DNA from: Pseudomonas monteilii
Lineage (GTDB): Bacteria > Pseudomonadota > Gammaproteobacteria > Pseudomonadales > Pseudomonadaceae
Assembly: GCA_001534745.1 (NCBI GenBank)
Contig: CP013997.1
Location: 2,666,001-2,730,000 of the forward strand
Length of the DNA stretch: 64,000 nucleotides
Direction of reading: 5' to 3'
The translations under genes and the position numbers were made by a program. The notes under the pieces were generated by a model. It was not told the origin of the DNA, ran no database searches, and saw only the letters and a list, made by a program, of their open reading frames with translations. Positions within the stretch are counted from its first letter, which is position 1. Each line of letters opens with the position of its first letter. Below are positions 22,401 through 29,351 of the stretch, one piece after another.

Positions 22401-24695
22401 CTGATGCGCTTCTATGAGGCCGAAGGTCAGCAAAAGCTGGCCCTGGTGAGCAAGGCCAATGTCGTCAAACTGCTGGACTTCCCATGCCGCCTGCAGGAGC
22501 AGGCGCTTGAAGCGGCCAAGCGTGGTCGGGACACCTTGCTGGCCAGCAAGCGCATGATCCAGCATCGCCTGGGGTATTACCAAGGCTTGGTGGATGAAGG
22601 CGTCACCGACCTGGAGCATGCATCGCAAGCCATGGCCTACACCTCACAAGTGGCCAAGGGTATTTCAGTCGTGTATGTCGCTTCAAGCGGCATCCTGGAG
22701 GCCACCGTACCTACCATCTATGGCATGGCATTCGGCGGCAACCGACCCGGTAAAGGTGTGGCTACGAACGCCACCTTGCTCGATATCGCCAGCGAACTGG
22801 CTCTCATGGCCAAAGACGAACTGCGCCTGCAGGCCGACTACCAGCTGCGCGCCCAGCAATGGCAGTTCGAGGCCGACCAGGCGAACCTGGAGGTGCAGGT
22901 CGTCGACGGCCAGCTACTCGAGCAGGACATTCACATGCGTGCTGCAAAAATCGCCGTGGCTGAGGCCCGCGCCATGCAAGCGGCGCATCAGGCCGAGTAC
23001 CAAGTCATCACCTCGGTCTTCGCCAGCCATCCGACCTACCTGTGGTTGATCGGTCGTTTGTCGGATATCTACAGCACGGCCTATGACGCCACTCTGTCGT
23101 TGTGCCTGATGGCCGAAGCCAGCTTGCAGTACGAACTGGGCGACTTCCGCACGACGTGGATACGCACCGACGGCTGGCTCGACAACTGGCGCGGCATGCT
23201 TGCCGGGGAGGCTCTGGAGCGTGACCTGATCCAGATGGACGTCGCCGCGATCAGCAACAACGAACGCACGTTGGACATCCGCCTGGACCTGTCGCTGTGC
23301 AAGTGCATGGGCTGGAACGCCGCCGCGTTACAAAAGCGCATCAAGGATGGCGAAGTTCCGTTCGACCTGACTGCCCGGCATTTCGACGAACAATACCCCG
23401 GGCATTACCTGCGCCGCGTCGAACGCATCGTCCTGACGTTCAAAGCAGGTGACAAAACCCTTTCTGGATCGGTTGCCGCGATGCTCACCCAAACGCGCAA
23501 CCTGGTGTTGCTCAGCAACGACAGTGCCGGCGCCCAGCGCCTGTATCTGGCGAGCGAAGGCAGTGAAGACAACCTGTTGCGCGATCTGCGTCCCAATCAG
23601 CAAGCGGCCGTTTGGTACACCAAAGAACTGAGCCGAAACTTCGATTTGCAACCGGGCCCCAAGGACGACACCCGTTACCAACCCTTTGAGGGCACTGGGG
23701 CCATCTCCAGCTGGGTTCTGTCATTCCCTGGTGGCGCACAGGCCAATGCCGTCCTGTTCAAGGGTGATGAGTGCCTTGTGACCGATATCGTGATCCAGAT
23801 GGCCTATAGCGCCATGGATGGCGGTGAAGCGTTCAGCGCGCAGGTCAAGGGCATCATGGACTCGGATAGCTCGAACTCGCCTGCAGGGAGCGAACCGCAG
23901 GGGCAACATGGCAATGATGCTGACGCCAAGGGCAGGGCCGAAGCGCAGGCTGCTGCCGAAGCCAAGCGTAAAGCCGAAGCAGAGGCTGCCGCCGAGGCCA
24001 AGCGCAAGGCCGAAGCAGAGGCTGCCGCCGAGGCCAAGCGCAAAGCCGAAGCAGAGGCTGCCGCCGAGGCCAAGCGCAAGGCCGAAGCAGAGGCTGCCGC
24101 CGAGGCCAAGCGCAAGGCCGAAGCGGAGAAAAATGCAACGGCACAGAAGCGCAAGGCGATCTCGACCGCTGCGGTCAATAAGGCTCGCCAGGCAGAAAAG
24201 CAAGCCCTTGAGGCGCTCGCCAGGGCCGAGCAAGATGCCGGCCGTTCCGTTTTCAAAGAGAGTCATGTGGCCATTGAAGCCCAAAAAGCCCTCGACGCGA
24301 TCGCTAGAGCTCGTGCAGCTGGCGCACAAGCGACTGCGGCTCGAAAACGCGCCGAACAGGCTGATACAGCGGGCCAGGCCGACAGAACAGTCGTGGCGTG
24401 CGATGAAACCGTACAGGCCGCAAAAGACGTCGCCACGGCTGCGCAAGAGATCGCCGATGCGCTCGATAGCGCCGAGCGTGCTAAATCGCCTGCTGCCATC
24501 TATGCCTTGGCAAAAAAGTTCATGGGCCAGCAAGTTCGAGTGGAGAAAAAAGATGGCACCGTCGAGGTCGGCACGCTTTCAAGTTATGGATCCATAGGAA
24601 ACCTGTGGGTCTCGGTATCCCGCCACCTCTCGGGTTCTAACACTTCGGTGACAACGATCTACATGGAGCATTTGGCCAACATAACCAAAGCCTAG
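16443..24695 (+). CDS. Tc toxin A-type subunit with TolA-like C-terminal extension
   Basis: A 2750-residue protein built like TcA/TcdA insecticidal toxin subunits, which form a pentameric, syringe-like pore. In order: VRP1-like N-terminus (SHAAYLVYLKGLIETL), alpha-helical shell, ABC-toxin N-terminal region (about 795-955), neuraminidase-like domain starting near DTYHFIGKTNVEPIEYYWR (about 960), variable receptor-binding part, the long helical pore region (about 2050-2250) and the TcB-binding end (about 2310-2462). Normal TcA proteins stop here. This one adds ~285 residues: a linker, a charged KAEAEAAAEAKR repeat coil, more Ala-rich helix, and a final small domain starting near QVRVEKKDGTVEVGTL. 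No signal peptide. No TcB or TcC gene is in the window. The start at 16443 matches TcA N-termini. Confidence 0.9.
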   Translation: MTENTTVPHDALPTSQKDSAAYMSLFPDASTRCAPGALQANTSHAAYLVYLKGLIETLEVRADVASPITLRTRRPDLLRLELDDHNAKKAIPNLRLVLGLLESRAREAVPEGQTLQQAVTSTVYKGSLPFDTAWEAFKAALMFKQLPLLDVLRASDVHHPSFVLDYLTHADQRAAIALSSGFAPQLRTLLLANQSADSSLSGLTTTQAVSKALGLTRKELRRLLAVSAVGDSATSVVLSRHVSAADYYSGSSELYGAQYLNDFKTPLYLTQPDANVTTVDISGITDEHLGRLQRIVLIQRALALEPEEADLLLAEALWAEHEGDEHPITAATLRALGLFRHLQLNHGVGAHQYAAFLSEISVYGTHRHRPFYDQLFAPASTEEPSGQGSVLQLDGGEFDPKASDGPDALTVKQLCLAFKVDETVLRAALEWVVDAQGLSRPARSLEVVSACYRLTALPRLFGVKPKEGMLLLALLNQHDSTYKTQLAGIPTLGGDQAQADIVDVIVGVMDTMRWFKSQHWGADQLYLMLQSEVSVFRPHWESVCLDVQLDADLEQLQGCIQTALQLDDLAKVAPLLKWAGLDNQSFYDNLRAIQRKRADEQLAPQACFSDQDINDWARLDRYSTFVKSVELSTGMLKQLVDDPAWFDLLADSQAGLRDLDLSTVYLLGRYKALLAKLPADKNESDVIQYLADANTTEDGTPPADKAATAWTVLESLLGEPKASLAQLTALAPPTTLGQIDRLLRLLELAQQHSLSVTALVEIGQLPAATAAVSFEQVSTALRQSCTATQRKRLDEQLSVAWRDALVNFMLAEWAPGDAQRSGVTSVQALTDYLLIDVKVSYEPRTTRMVSAIASLQRYLHQVYSRQENGYRHTLLQEAEREEWNEFASRYEHWKLRQQVRNEPQNFIDPTRRTRKTSVFTELENLLAQGKCQPQDIQTAMVGYLSTFEKLSNIQPISAYADGTSPLQDTYHFIGKTNVEPIEYYWRTLDLRQRDQDGAPSMLAWGEWEKITLGLSGVLARTQLSTTSPLQYIAGNPQTDAETAAEQTKREAAEALKATEDTLLAQDERTHIELVRPVIIAGRRYVVWAEWETTAIALGANNRASEYYPLRVCFSFQQTDGAWSAPNELLRLDGHDENGQFDTSATLKSPVGGSTSSNAFLKTKAYQPGLAVMLNNMGDRVNDPWLTVLLFDSAKADIPSIEDVPDWKNKHAYFIVSKDLLLLEHKTLDAVSTAKKPIESRLVSNWLRFFRDPRVVQHPYVGALMTLEATETTHIEWKGLTETQAKDYAIRTTPAFSFKTLVNAGQSDVKIWLNSNLEIERIKQYYIIERPMHGPVATCSVEQIKRINKTGPIITKDYDVVFNIIFLGSHLQDVESIQLPSQPSISINNPSKGETLKYIATRFVEIYNGSAYSLPEVAVPEIVRNKLLKLGCFYAHTRNTRETLTLPLRPHFHMNDVSVSLSIETADTNSPTWTLSTSEQALLNDFKLAKIKAFATDSPAEFSKFKKDLLKNRSITETALNSLLDLPAPQNATGAFAIEDAVNKAGTLNRADAINALIAQEVEALKSSGAALPEEISLESAVRLRHLHPAACRKILLYIDPAHTMQYESTLSVKGDGRVLFRCPLPKDLPNYTFKATVHDTDNNELGSASQAFEWKEQPDDVVPSVHIRRNLAQALYIDFAEANRKLAAPSVPHIRLNTLFGKQLVALATQSVERALSWEAQCLPEPALASTDEHSTVDFRSANGMYFWELFFHVPFLVAWQLRQNREYRAAWRWCTRHLFDPYRTWVPEGNHAPLYWMSQPLNAATGFDASPAENDPDLLAYATPERYRKALHLFVAESWQRQGDDLYRQLTRDTLIEAALCYDNALRLIGPLPEHFSSAPVKASTLADARPKDFVPPLNDKLVALRDLLRNRLFNLRHGLTLDGKPAPVLLETQTYNPAGLGYGGHGLAQGGGLKIARPVPPCRYSEVRKSADAAVLQLIELGQTLMRFYEAEGQQKLALVSKANVVKLLDFPCRLQEQALEAAKRGRDTLLASKRMIQHRLGYYQGLVDEGVTDLEHASQAMAYTSQVAKGISVVYVASSGILEATVPTIYGMAFGGNRPGKGVATNATLLDIASELALMAKDELRLQADYQLRAQQWQFEADQANLEVQVVDGQLLEQDIHMRAAKIAVAEARAMQAAHQAEYQVITSVFASHPTYLWLIGRLSDIYSTAYDATLSLCLMAEASLQYELGDFRTTWIRTDGWLDNWRGMLAGEALERDLIQMDVAAISNNERTLDIRLDLSLCKCMGWNAAALQKRIKDGEVPFDLTARHFDEQYPGHYLRRVERIVLTFKAGDKTLSGSVAAMLTQTRNLVLLSNDSAGAQRLYLASEGSEDNLLRDLRPNQQAAVWYTKELSRNFDLQPGPKDDTRYQPFEGTGAISSWVLSFPGGAQANAVLFKGDECLVTDIVIQMAYSAMDGGEAFSAQVKGIMDSDSSNSPAGSEPQGQHGNDADAKGRAEAQAAAEAKRKAEAEAAAEAKRKAEAEAAAEAKRKAEAEAAAEAKRKAEAEAAAEAKRKAEAEKNATAQKRKAISTAAVNKARQAEKQALEALARAEQDAGRSVFKESHVAIEAQKALDAIARARAAGAQATAARKRAEQADTAGQADRTVVACDETVQAAKDVATAAQEIADALDSAERAKSPAAIYALAKKFMGQQVRVEKKDGTVEVGTLSSYGSIGNLWVSVSRHLSGSNTSVTTIYMEHLANITKA
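23931..24140 (+). repeat. 36-bp in-frame tandem repeat inside the Tc gene
   Basis: Four near-perfect copies of a 36-base unit encode KAEAEAAAEAKR, flanked by a degenerate copy before (AEAQAAAEAKR) and a partial one after (KAEAEKNATAQKR). Copies differ at a few third positions (aaa/aag, cgt/cgc), as expected from slippage followed by drift. The product is a TolA-like charged helix. Copy number probably varies between strains. Confidence 0.9.
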
Positions 24696-24920
24696 GCGCT
24701 GTATGACGAGTTGTAGTATCGCAGGTGAATAAAGCGCTGCACGATAGGGATTTTGCATGTCCGATCCGGGTGCGGACGTGCGCAAGTCAGTCAACCCGAT
24801 GACGGTGCCCGGGCAACGCATTGCCGGTGCAAGCATTGACAGACCGAACGACTTACAAGGCTGTACCAAGCGGGCAGAGTATTGATGCCCATCGCCGTAA
24901 CCCAACGTAAGGAACCTACC
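24696..24920. other. Gap between Tc gene and small carrier-like gene
   Basis: 225 bases without a supported gene. No strong terminator hairpin with a T-tract is visible after the Tc stop codon. A TAAGGA ribosome site for the following gene lies at its end. Confidence 0.4.
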
Positions 24921-25130
24921 ATGGCTACCAAAACTGAAATAAAAGCGCTGCTTGCTTCCAAATACGGCATCAAGGAGGACGACATTCTGGACGACACACC
25001 CCTGAGCGATATTATGGGCAGCGATAACAAGCTGGGCTCTTACATCAAAGACCAATTCGATGTGGAGCTTTCCACTGGCGAACTGGAGGGCGCAAGCAAC
25101 GTCGATGACCTGGCGAAGTTGCTTACCTGA
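24921..25130 (+). CDS. Small acyl-carrier-protein-like protein
   Basis: A 69-residue acidic, helical protein. TEIKALLASKYGIKEDDI, then LGSYIKDQFDVELS and a C-terminal NVDDLAKLL resemble helices I, II and IV of acyl carrier proteins. The canonical D-S-L phosphopantetheine site is not present: the matching place reads DIMGSDNKLG, with Ser one position early and no Leu after it. It may be an ACP-fold protein without the cofactor, or use a shifted Ser. The ATG at 24921 has TAAGGA upstream. It follows the Tc gene on the same strand by 225 bases; a joint role is only inferred. Confidence 0.7.
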   Translation: MATKTEIKALLASKYGIKEDDILDDTPLSDIMGSDNKLGSYIKDQFDVELSTGELEGASNVDDLAKLLT

Positions 25131-25480
25131 GGCTGTATTCCGGTTTGGCCGGCGCGTCAGCTACGTTACAACGGTGTGTTATAGGTGCCGTTGCCGCTGA
25201 CCTGCAGCCATGCCGTACTACCTGCACGTCCCGGCCCTTGCCGGGCGTGCAGGCGTTCGAGGTGTGCCGAACGCCTGGGCACATGAACCGGCCCGTTCTG
25301 CCAGTTACCGCCAGGTGAACCTCAGATTCTGGCACCAGGATGAAGGTATTTCCTGCCCGTGAAAACGTGCCATGGCAGCATCGACTCCGGCCATGACCCG
25401 AATGAGCAAGGAGCGGTCCTGACGACTTTGGTTCAGCTGGATCGAGCCACGAACGTACCTTCCTCTGCAGTGTTCCAGGT
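25131..25480. other. Gene-free stretch with a strong hairpin
   Basis: No supported gene. It contains a strong inverted repeat at 25221-25253 (CCTGCACG-t-CCCGG, loop CCCTTG, CCGGGCGTGCAGG). No T-tract follows, so it may be a factor-dependent terminator or a remnant repeat. The right edge runs into the displaced liuC fragment. Confidence 0.5.
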
Positions 25481-25748
25481 GTGCATCGGTCTGGTGCCGG
25501 CCGTCATCAGCCCCTTCGTGGTCAAGGCGATCGGCGAGCGGGCGACCCGTCGCTATGCCTTGACCGCCGAGCGGTTCGACGCGCACGCGGCACGCCCTGG
25601 GCCTGTTCGCCGACACCTGCCCGCAGGAGGCGCTGGAGCAGTGCCTCGAGGGCTGGATCGATACCCTGCTGCTCAACAGCCCGCAGGCCATGCGCGCCTG
25701 CAAGGACCTGCTGCACGAGGTGGAGTCGGCCGACCTGACCCCGGCCCT
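25481..25748 (+). pseudogene. Displaced duplicate of the middle of liuC
   Basis: Nearly identical to 43911-44180 inside the intact liuC gene, in the same orientation. It encodes IGLVPAVISPFVVKAIGERA then ATRRYALTAERFDAHAA, after which two net bases are missing (GCACGCCCTGGGCCTG against GCACGCACGCTGGGGCTG), shifting the frame. It has neither the start nor the end of the gene. Its last bases (ccggccct) run directly into the stop codon of the adaptor gene on the opposite strand. High identity means it was copied recently or is subject to gene conversion with liuC. Confidence 0.92.
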
Positions 25749-27162
25749 AACGCTCATGAAAGCTTTCACGTGCCATGACTTCCAGTGGCGTGAGGAAATA
25801 GCTGATCAGACGACGTTGACGCGTGGTGATTTCAGCGGTGACGGCCATGCCTGGCGTCAGTAACAGCGGCGCTGCGTCTGAAGCATCGAGCCAAGGACTG
25901 TCCAGGCGAATGCGCACGGCATAGACCAGCCCACGCTGGCTGTCCTCGATGGCATCGTGGGAGACGCTGCTGACGATGCCTTGCGCCAGGCCGTAGCGGG
26001 TATAGCTGAATGTCTCTACCTTCACCTGAGCCGGCTGGCCTGGTTGCACGAAACCGACATCCTTGTTCGCGAGAAAAGCCTCCACCTCGACAGGCTGTTC
26101 CTTGGGCACGATCACCATGAGTGGCTGCGCCTCGGTAACCACGCCGCCCACCGTGTGCACGGCCAGTTGCTGCACAGTGCCATCGACAGGTGCCCTGAGC
26201 GTGCGCTGCCCATGCCGCAGCCGCGCCTTGTCCATTTCCTGTTCGAGTGTGGCTGCCCGGGACTCGGCTTCCTGCTGCAGGTCGAGCATGTTGCGGCGCT
26301 GTTGCGCCCGGATACTCGTGCGTCGATGCGTGGCGACGTCGAGCGAAGCTTTCACTTCGCGCCGCCTGGCCTGCAGCTGATCCAGCTCTCGCCGCTGTTG
26401 CAGGTGCTCCTGCTTGCGTTGCAGGTACTGATGCTTGGCTACCGCTTGATCCGCCAGAAGCCGGGCATAATCGTCCACCAGTTCCTGAGCGATGGGCAGC
26501 GCATGCTGCAATGCCTGGATCGACACGTCGATGGAACCCAGCTCATGTTCGGCGCGATTGATTTCGGCCGTAGCCTGGTCCAGCTGGCTGCGCAGCTCGA
26601 GATACTGGCCTTCGAGCCAGCGTTGGACCGCCTGACGCTTCGTCAAGTCGGCTTCGCCGAGCTGATCAGCAGGCAGCTCAGGCGGCCGGTCGCTTTCGAT
26701 GGTGGCGATCATGGCCGTGGCCCGGACCCTGTCGATACGCGCCGACAACAGATCCGCCGCCAGCCGTGCCAGATCGGCCGCGGTTGCACGCGCCTCGAGT
26801 TCGACCACGACCTCACCCGCCATGACCGACTGACCGTCTTGAACGTGAATGGCCTTGATCACAGCGCTTTCCCGGGGCTGTATCACTTTGCTGCGCCCAC
26901 TCGGCACGACCTTGCCCTGGGCCGTCGCCACCACATCGATCTTGCCGACGATGGACCACACGAGCGCCAAGAACAGGACCCCGACGATGAGTCCTTGTAG
27001 CAGACGCGGAAACACGTGGGGCGGACGCTGTTGAAGTGCAAGCACCGGCGCGAAGAATTGCCATTCTGCGTCTGGACACTGTCGAGGCGCCTCGTGACGC
27101 TGACGCCAAGCTGCGCGTACGGCCGTGACATAGCGTCGAACCATGGCTCTCCAGCGGCTCAT
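25747..27162 (-). CDS. HlyD-type membrane-fusion protein of type I secretion
   Basis: A 471-residue periplasmic adaptor. A cytoplasmic N-terminus precedes one membrane helix (about 54-73, LLQGLIVGVLFLALVWSIVG). Next come a lipoyl half (VVPSGRSKVIQPRESAVIKAIHVQDGQSV), a long coiled coil (about 165-315), the second lipoyl half (LRAPVDGTVQQLAVHTVGGVV) and a beta-barrel end with PGMAVTAEITTRQRRLISYFLTPL, which is diagnostic of HlyD/PrtE adaptors. The start overlaps the ABC gene stop by four bases (ATGA), so they are coupled. The outer-membrane TolC partner is not in the window. The stop codon lies within the liuC fragment junction. Confidence 0.95.
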   Translation of the reverse strand: MSRWRAMVRRYVTAVRAAWRQRHEAPRQCPDAEWQFFAPVLALQQRPPHVFPRLLQGLIVGVLFLALVWSIVGKIDVVATAQGKVVPSGRSKVIQPRESAVIKAIHVQDGQSVMAGEVVVELEARATAADLARLAADLLSARIDRVRATAMIATIESDRPPELPADQLGEADLTKRQAVQRWLEGQYLELRSQLDQATAEINRAEHELGSIDVSIQALQHALPIAQELVDDYARLLADQAVAKHQYLQRKQEHLQQRRELDQLQARRREVKASLDVATHRRTSIRAQQRRNMLDLQQEAESRAATLEQEMDKARLRHGQRTLRAPVDGTVQQLAVHTVGGVVTEAQPLMVIVPKEQPVEVEAFLANKDVGFVQPGQPAQVKVETFSYTRYGLAQGIVSSVSHDAIEDSQRGLVYAVRIRLDSPWLDASDAAPLLLTPGMAVTAEITTRQRRLISYFLTPLEVMARESFHER

Positions 27163-29291
27163 GCCCTGTCCTCCTGCTGAAGTCGCAGGAGCCGGGCATA
27201 ATGCCCCTCGGGCAAGGCAGCCAGTTCGGCTGGGCTGCCCTGCTCGATCAGCCGACCTTCGTCGAACACCAAGATGCGGTCACACGTGCGAAGGGTCTCC
27301 AACCGATGAGCGATCATGATGAGCGTTCGGTCATGGCGAATACGGGGCAAGGCTGCCATGAAGTCGGCCTGAGCCTCTTCATCCAAGGCGCTGGTGGCCT
27401 CATCGAACAGCAAGATGGAGGGCTTGGCCACCAAGGCACGGGCGATCGCGATACGCTGGCGCTGCCCACCGGAAAGAGTGCTGCCTGACTCGGCTACCGG
27501 CGTCTCATAGCCACCCGGCAAGCGCTCGATGAACGTGTGGGCGCCGGCCAGGCGAGCAGCCTCGATGACGTCATGCCGGCTCGCCCCTGGCCGCGCCAGT
27601 GCAATGTTGTCATGGACGGTGCCTTTGAACAGAAAGGGTTGCTGCATGACGACACCCATGTGCCGACGCAGACTGGCCATGTCGGCCATGGCCAGGTCAT
27701 GTCCATCCAGCCGTAGCGTGCCCTTACTGGGTGACGCGAAGCCTAACAGCAGCTTGATCAGCGTGCTTTTGCCCGAGCCAGACGTACCGGTGATGCCGAT
27801 ACATTGTCCAGGCTCGACCTCGAAACTGACATGATCCAGTATCAACGGGCCATCAGCGGCATAGCGAAAGCACACGGAATCGACTGCCACCCGGCCAGAC
27901 ACGCGCGGCAAGGCCATCGCAGCAAGCCGCCCCTGGGCTGGCTGTTGAAGGATCACCCCCAAGCGCTGCAAGGCAACCCGCGCCTGCTGGTAACAGGCCC
28001 ACACTTGGCCCAGGCGTAGCGCGGGTTGGGCGACACGACTGGCAAACAGGTTGAATGCGATGAAGCTGCCGATACTGAGATCGCCCGCCATGACGGCTTG
28101 CGCGCCCAACCCCAGTATGACAGCCGCAGCCAGCTTGCCCGTCAGGCCTATCGACTCCTGGGCAAACGCTGCCGATAACCCGAGGCGCCGCTGCGCCAGC
28201 GTCGCTTCGGTCAGTCGTGTATCCCACTGCTCGGCAGTCCAGCGCTCGGCCCCCATGCCTTTGAGGGTGCGTATCGCATTGAGTGATTCCACGAGAAAGG
28301 CTTCGTTGGCTGCGGCACGCACCTGTGCGCGCTCGGCGTGACGATGCACGATCGGCCCCCAGCACAGTGCCAGTAGCGCGTAGATCACCAAGGAACCCGC
28401 GACCACTGCAGTCAGGACCGGGCTGTACATCAGCATGACGCTCAGGAAGACGAGGGAAAACAACCCGTCCAACACCACGGCCAGACTGTGGTGCGTGAGA
28501 AAGTCGCGGACCGTGTCGAGCTCGCGCATCCGTGCGGCAATTTCACCCAGAGGACGCTCGCTGAAAAAATGCGGCGACACCGACAGCAAGTGCCCGAACA
28601 ATGCCGCCTTGAGCTCTGCATCCAGCCGGGCCAAAGGGTGGGCGAACACGGCATGCCGCACCGCGCTGAACACCGTCTCGAACAGCATGACCGCGACCAA
28701 CCCCGAGATCATGACGACCAGGGTAGGGAGGCTGCGGTGTACCAGCACGTGGTCCATCACCACTTGAAAGAACACAGGCGTGATGAGCGAAAAGGCCAGC
28801 AGGCATACACCCGCCAGCAATACGCGTGTCAGTGTCCTTGTGTACTTGCGCACAATGGGCCAACACCATCGGAAACCCGTAGTGCAAGTGACGAGCGACG
28901 AGGTGACGGGACGCAAGAGCAACAGGGTGCCGTTGCTTCTGCTGGAAAAGCCGAGGCGACTGACCGCGAAAGGTTGGTCGTCGCCCAGGTACTGGATCCA
29001 CAGTTTTCCCTGCACCTGTCGCCAGACCACATAAGGGCGCTGATCACGCCCGTAGCCAATGGCCGGTAGCGGCAATCGGTGAGGGTGACGACAGTCGTGC
29101 CGTACCTGGGTATCGAACCCCAATCGACGTGCGGCATGCTGAAGCTGATCGAGGGTCAACGGTTGACCGTTCTCCCCATACTCGTGGGCCAACGCCTGCG
29201 TACAACACGCGACGCGATAATGGCGAGCCAGCTGAGCCAATGCCCAGAGCGCAGGATCCGCTGGACGCTGAGCAAACGTGTACATATCCAT
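27159..29291 (-). CDS. HlyB-type ABC exporter of type I secretion
   Basis: A 710-residue half-transporter. The N-terminal ~125 residues form a C39-like domain: DPALWALAQLARHY matches the peptidase start, but the catalytic Cys position is Pro, so it is a non-cleaving substrate-docking domain as in HlyB. A six-helix membrane domain follows, then the ATPase with Walker A GTSGSGKST, signature LSGGQRQRIAIARAL, Walker B ILLFDEATSALDEE and switch His in MIAHRLET. It should export the adjacent RTX protein in one step through the adaptor and a TolC-like pore. I chose the ATG at 29291; a TTG precedes it by one codon and the ribosome site is weak. Confidence 0.94.
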   Translation of the reverse strand: MDMYTFAQRPADPALWALAQLARHYRVACCTQALAHEYGENGQPLTLDQLQHAARRLGFDTQVRHDCRHPHRLPLPAIGYGRDQRPYVVWRQVQGKLWIQYLGDDQPFAVSRLGFSSRSNGTLLLLRPVTSSLVTCTTGFRWCWPIVRKYTRTLTRVLLAGVCLLAFSLITPVFFQVVMDHVLVHRSLPTLVVMISGLVAVMLFETVFSAVRHAVFAHPLARLDAELKAALFGHLLSVSPHFFSERPLGEIAARMRELDTVRDFLTHHSLAVVLDGLFSLVFLSVMLMYSPVLTAVVAGSLVIYALLALCWGPIVHRHAERAQVRAAANEAFLVESLNAIRTLKGMGAERWTAEQWDTRLTEATLAQRRLGLSAAFAQESIGLTGKLAAAVILGLGAQAVMAGDLSIGSFIAFNLFASRVAQPALRLGQVWACYQQARVALQRLGVILQQPAQGRLAAMALPRVSGRVAVDSVCFRYAADGPLILDHVSFEVEPGQCIGITGTSGSGKSTLIKLLLGFASPSKGTLRLDGHDLAMADMASLRRHMGVVMQQPFLFKGTVHDNIALARPGASRHDVIEAARLAGAHTFIERLPGGYETPVAESGSTLSGGQRQRIAIARALVAKPSILLFDEATSALDEEAQADFMAALPRIRHDRTLIMIAHRLETLRTCDRILVFDEGRLIEQGSPAELAALPEGHYARLLRLQQEDRA

Positions 29292-29351
29292 CAAAAACGA
29301 CCGAGAAGCGCGCCGCCCTCGTGGGGACGGCGCTGAAGGGTAAAAGAGGTG

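Noticed and set aside
23931..24140. Regular 36-bp repeats as a possible CRISPR array
   Set aside because: Units are directly adjacent without spacers and are in frame in a protein; no cas genes in the window.
23721..24533. 270-codon minus-strand frame rich in Gly/Leu/Phe
   Set aside because: It is the reverse of the KAEAEAAAEAKR repeat; a periodic repeat leaves other frames open.
25359..25778. A 139-codon frame as a complete enoyl-CoA hydratase-like gene
   Set aside because: Only a central liuC piece is present and it shifts frame part-way; it is a duplicated fragment.
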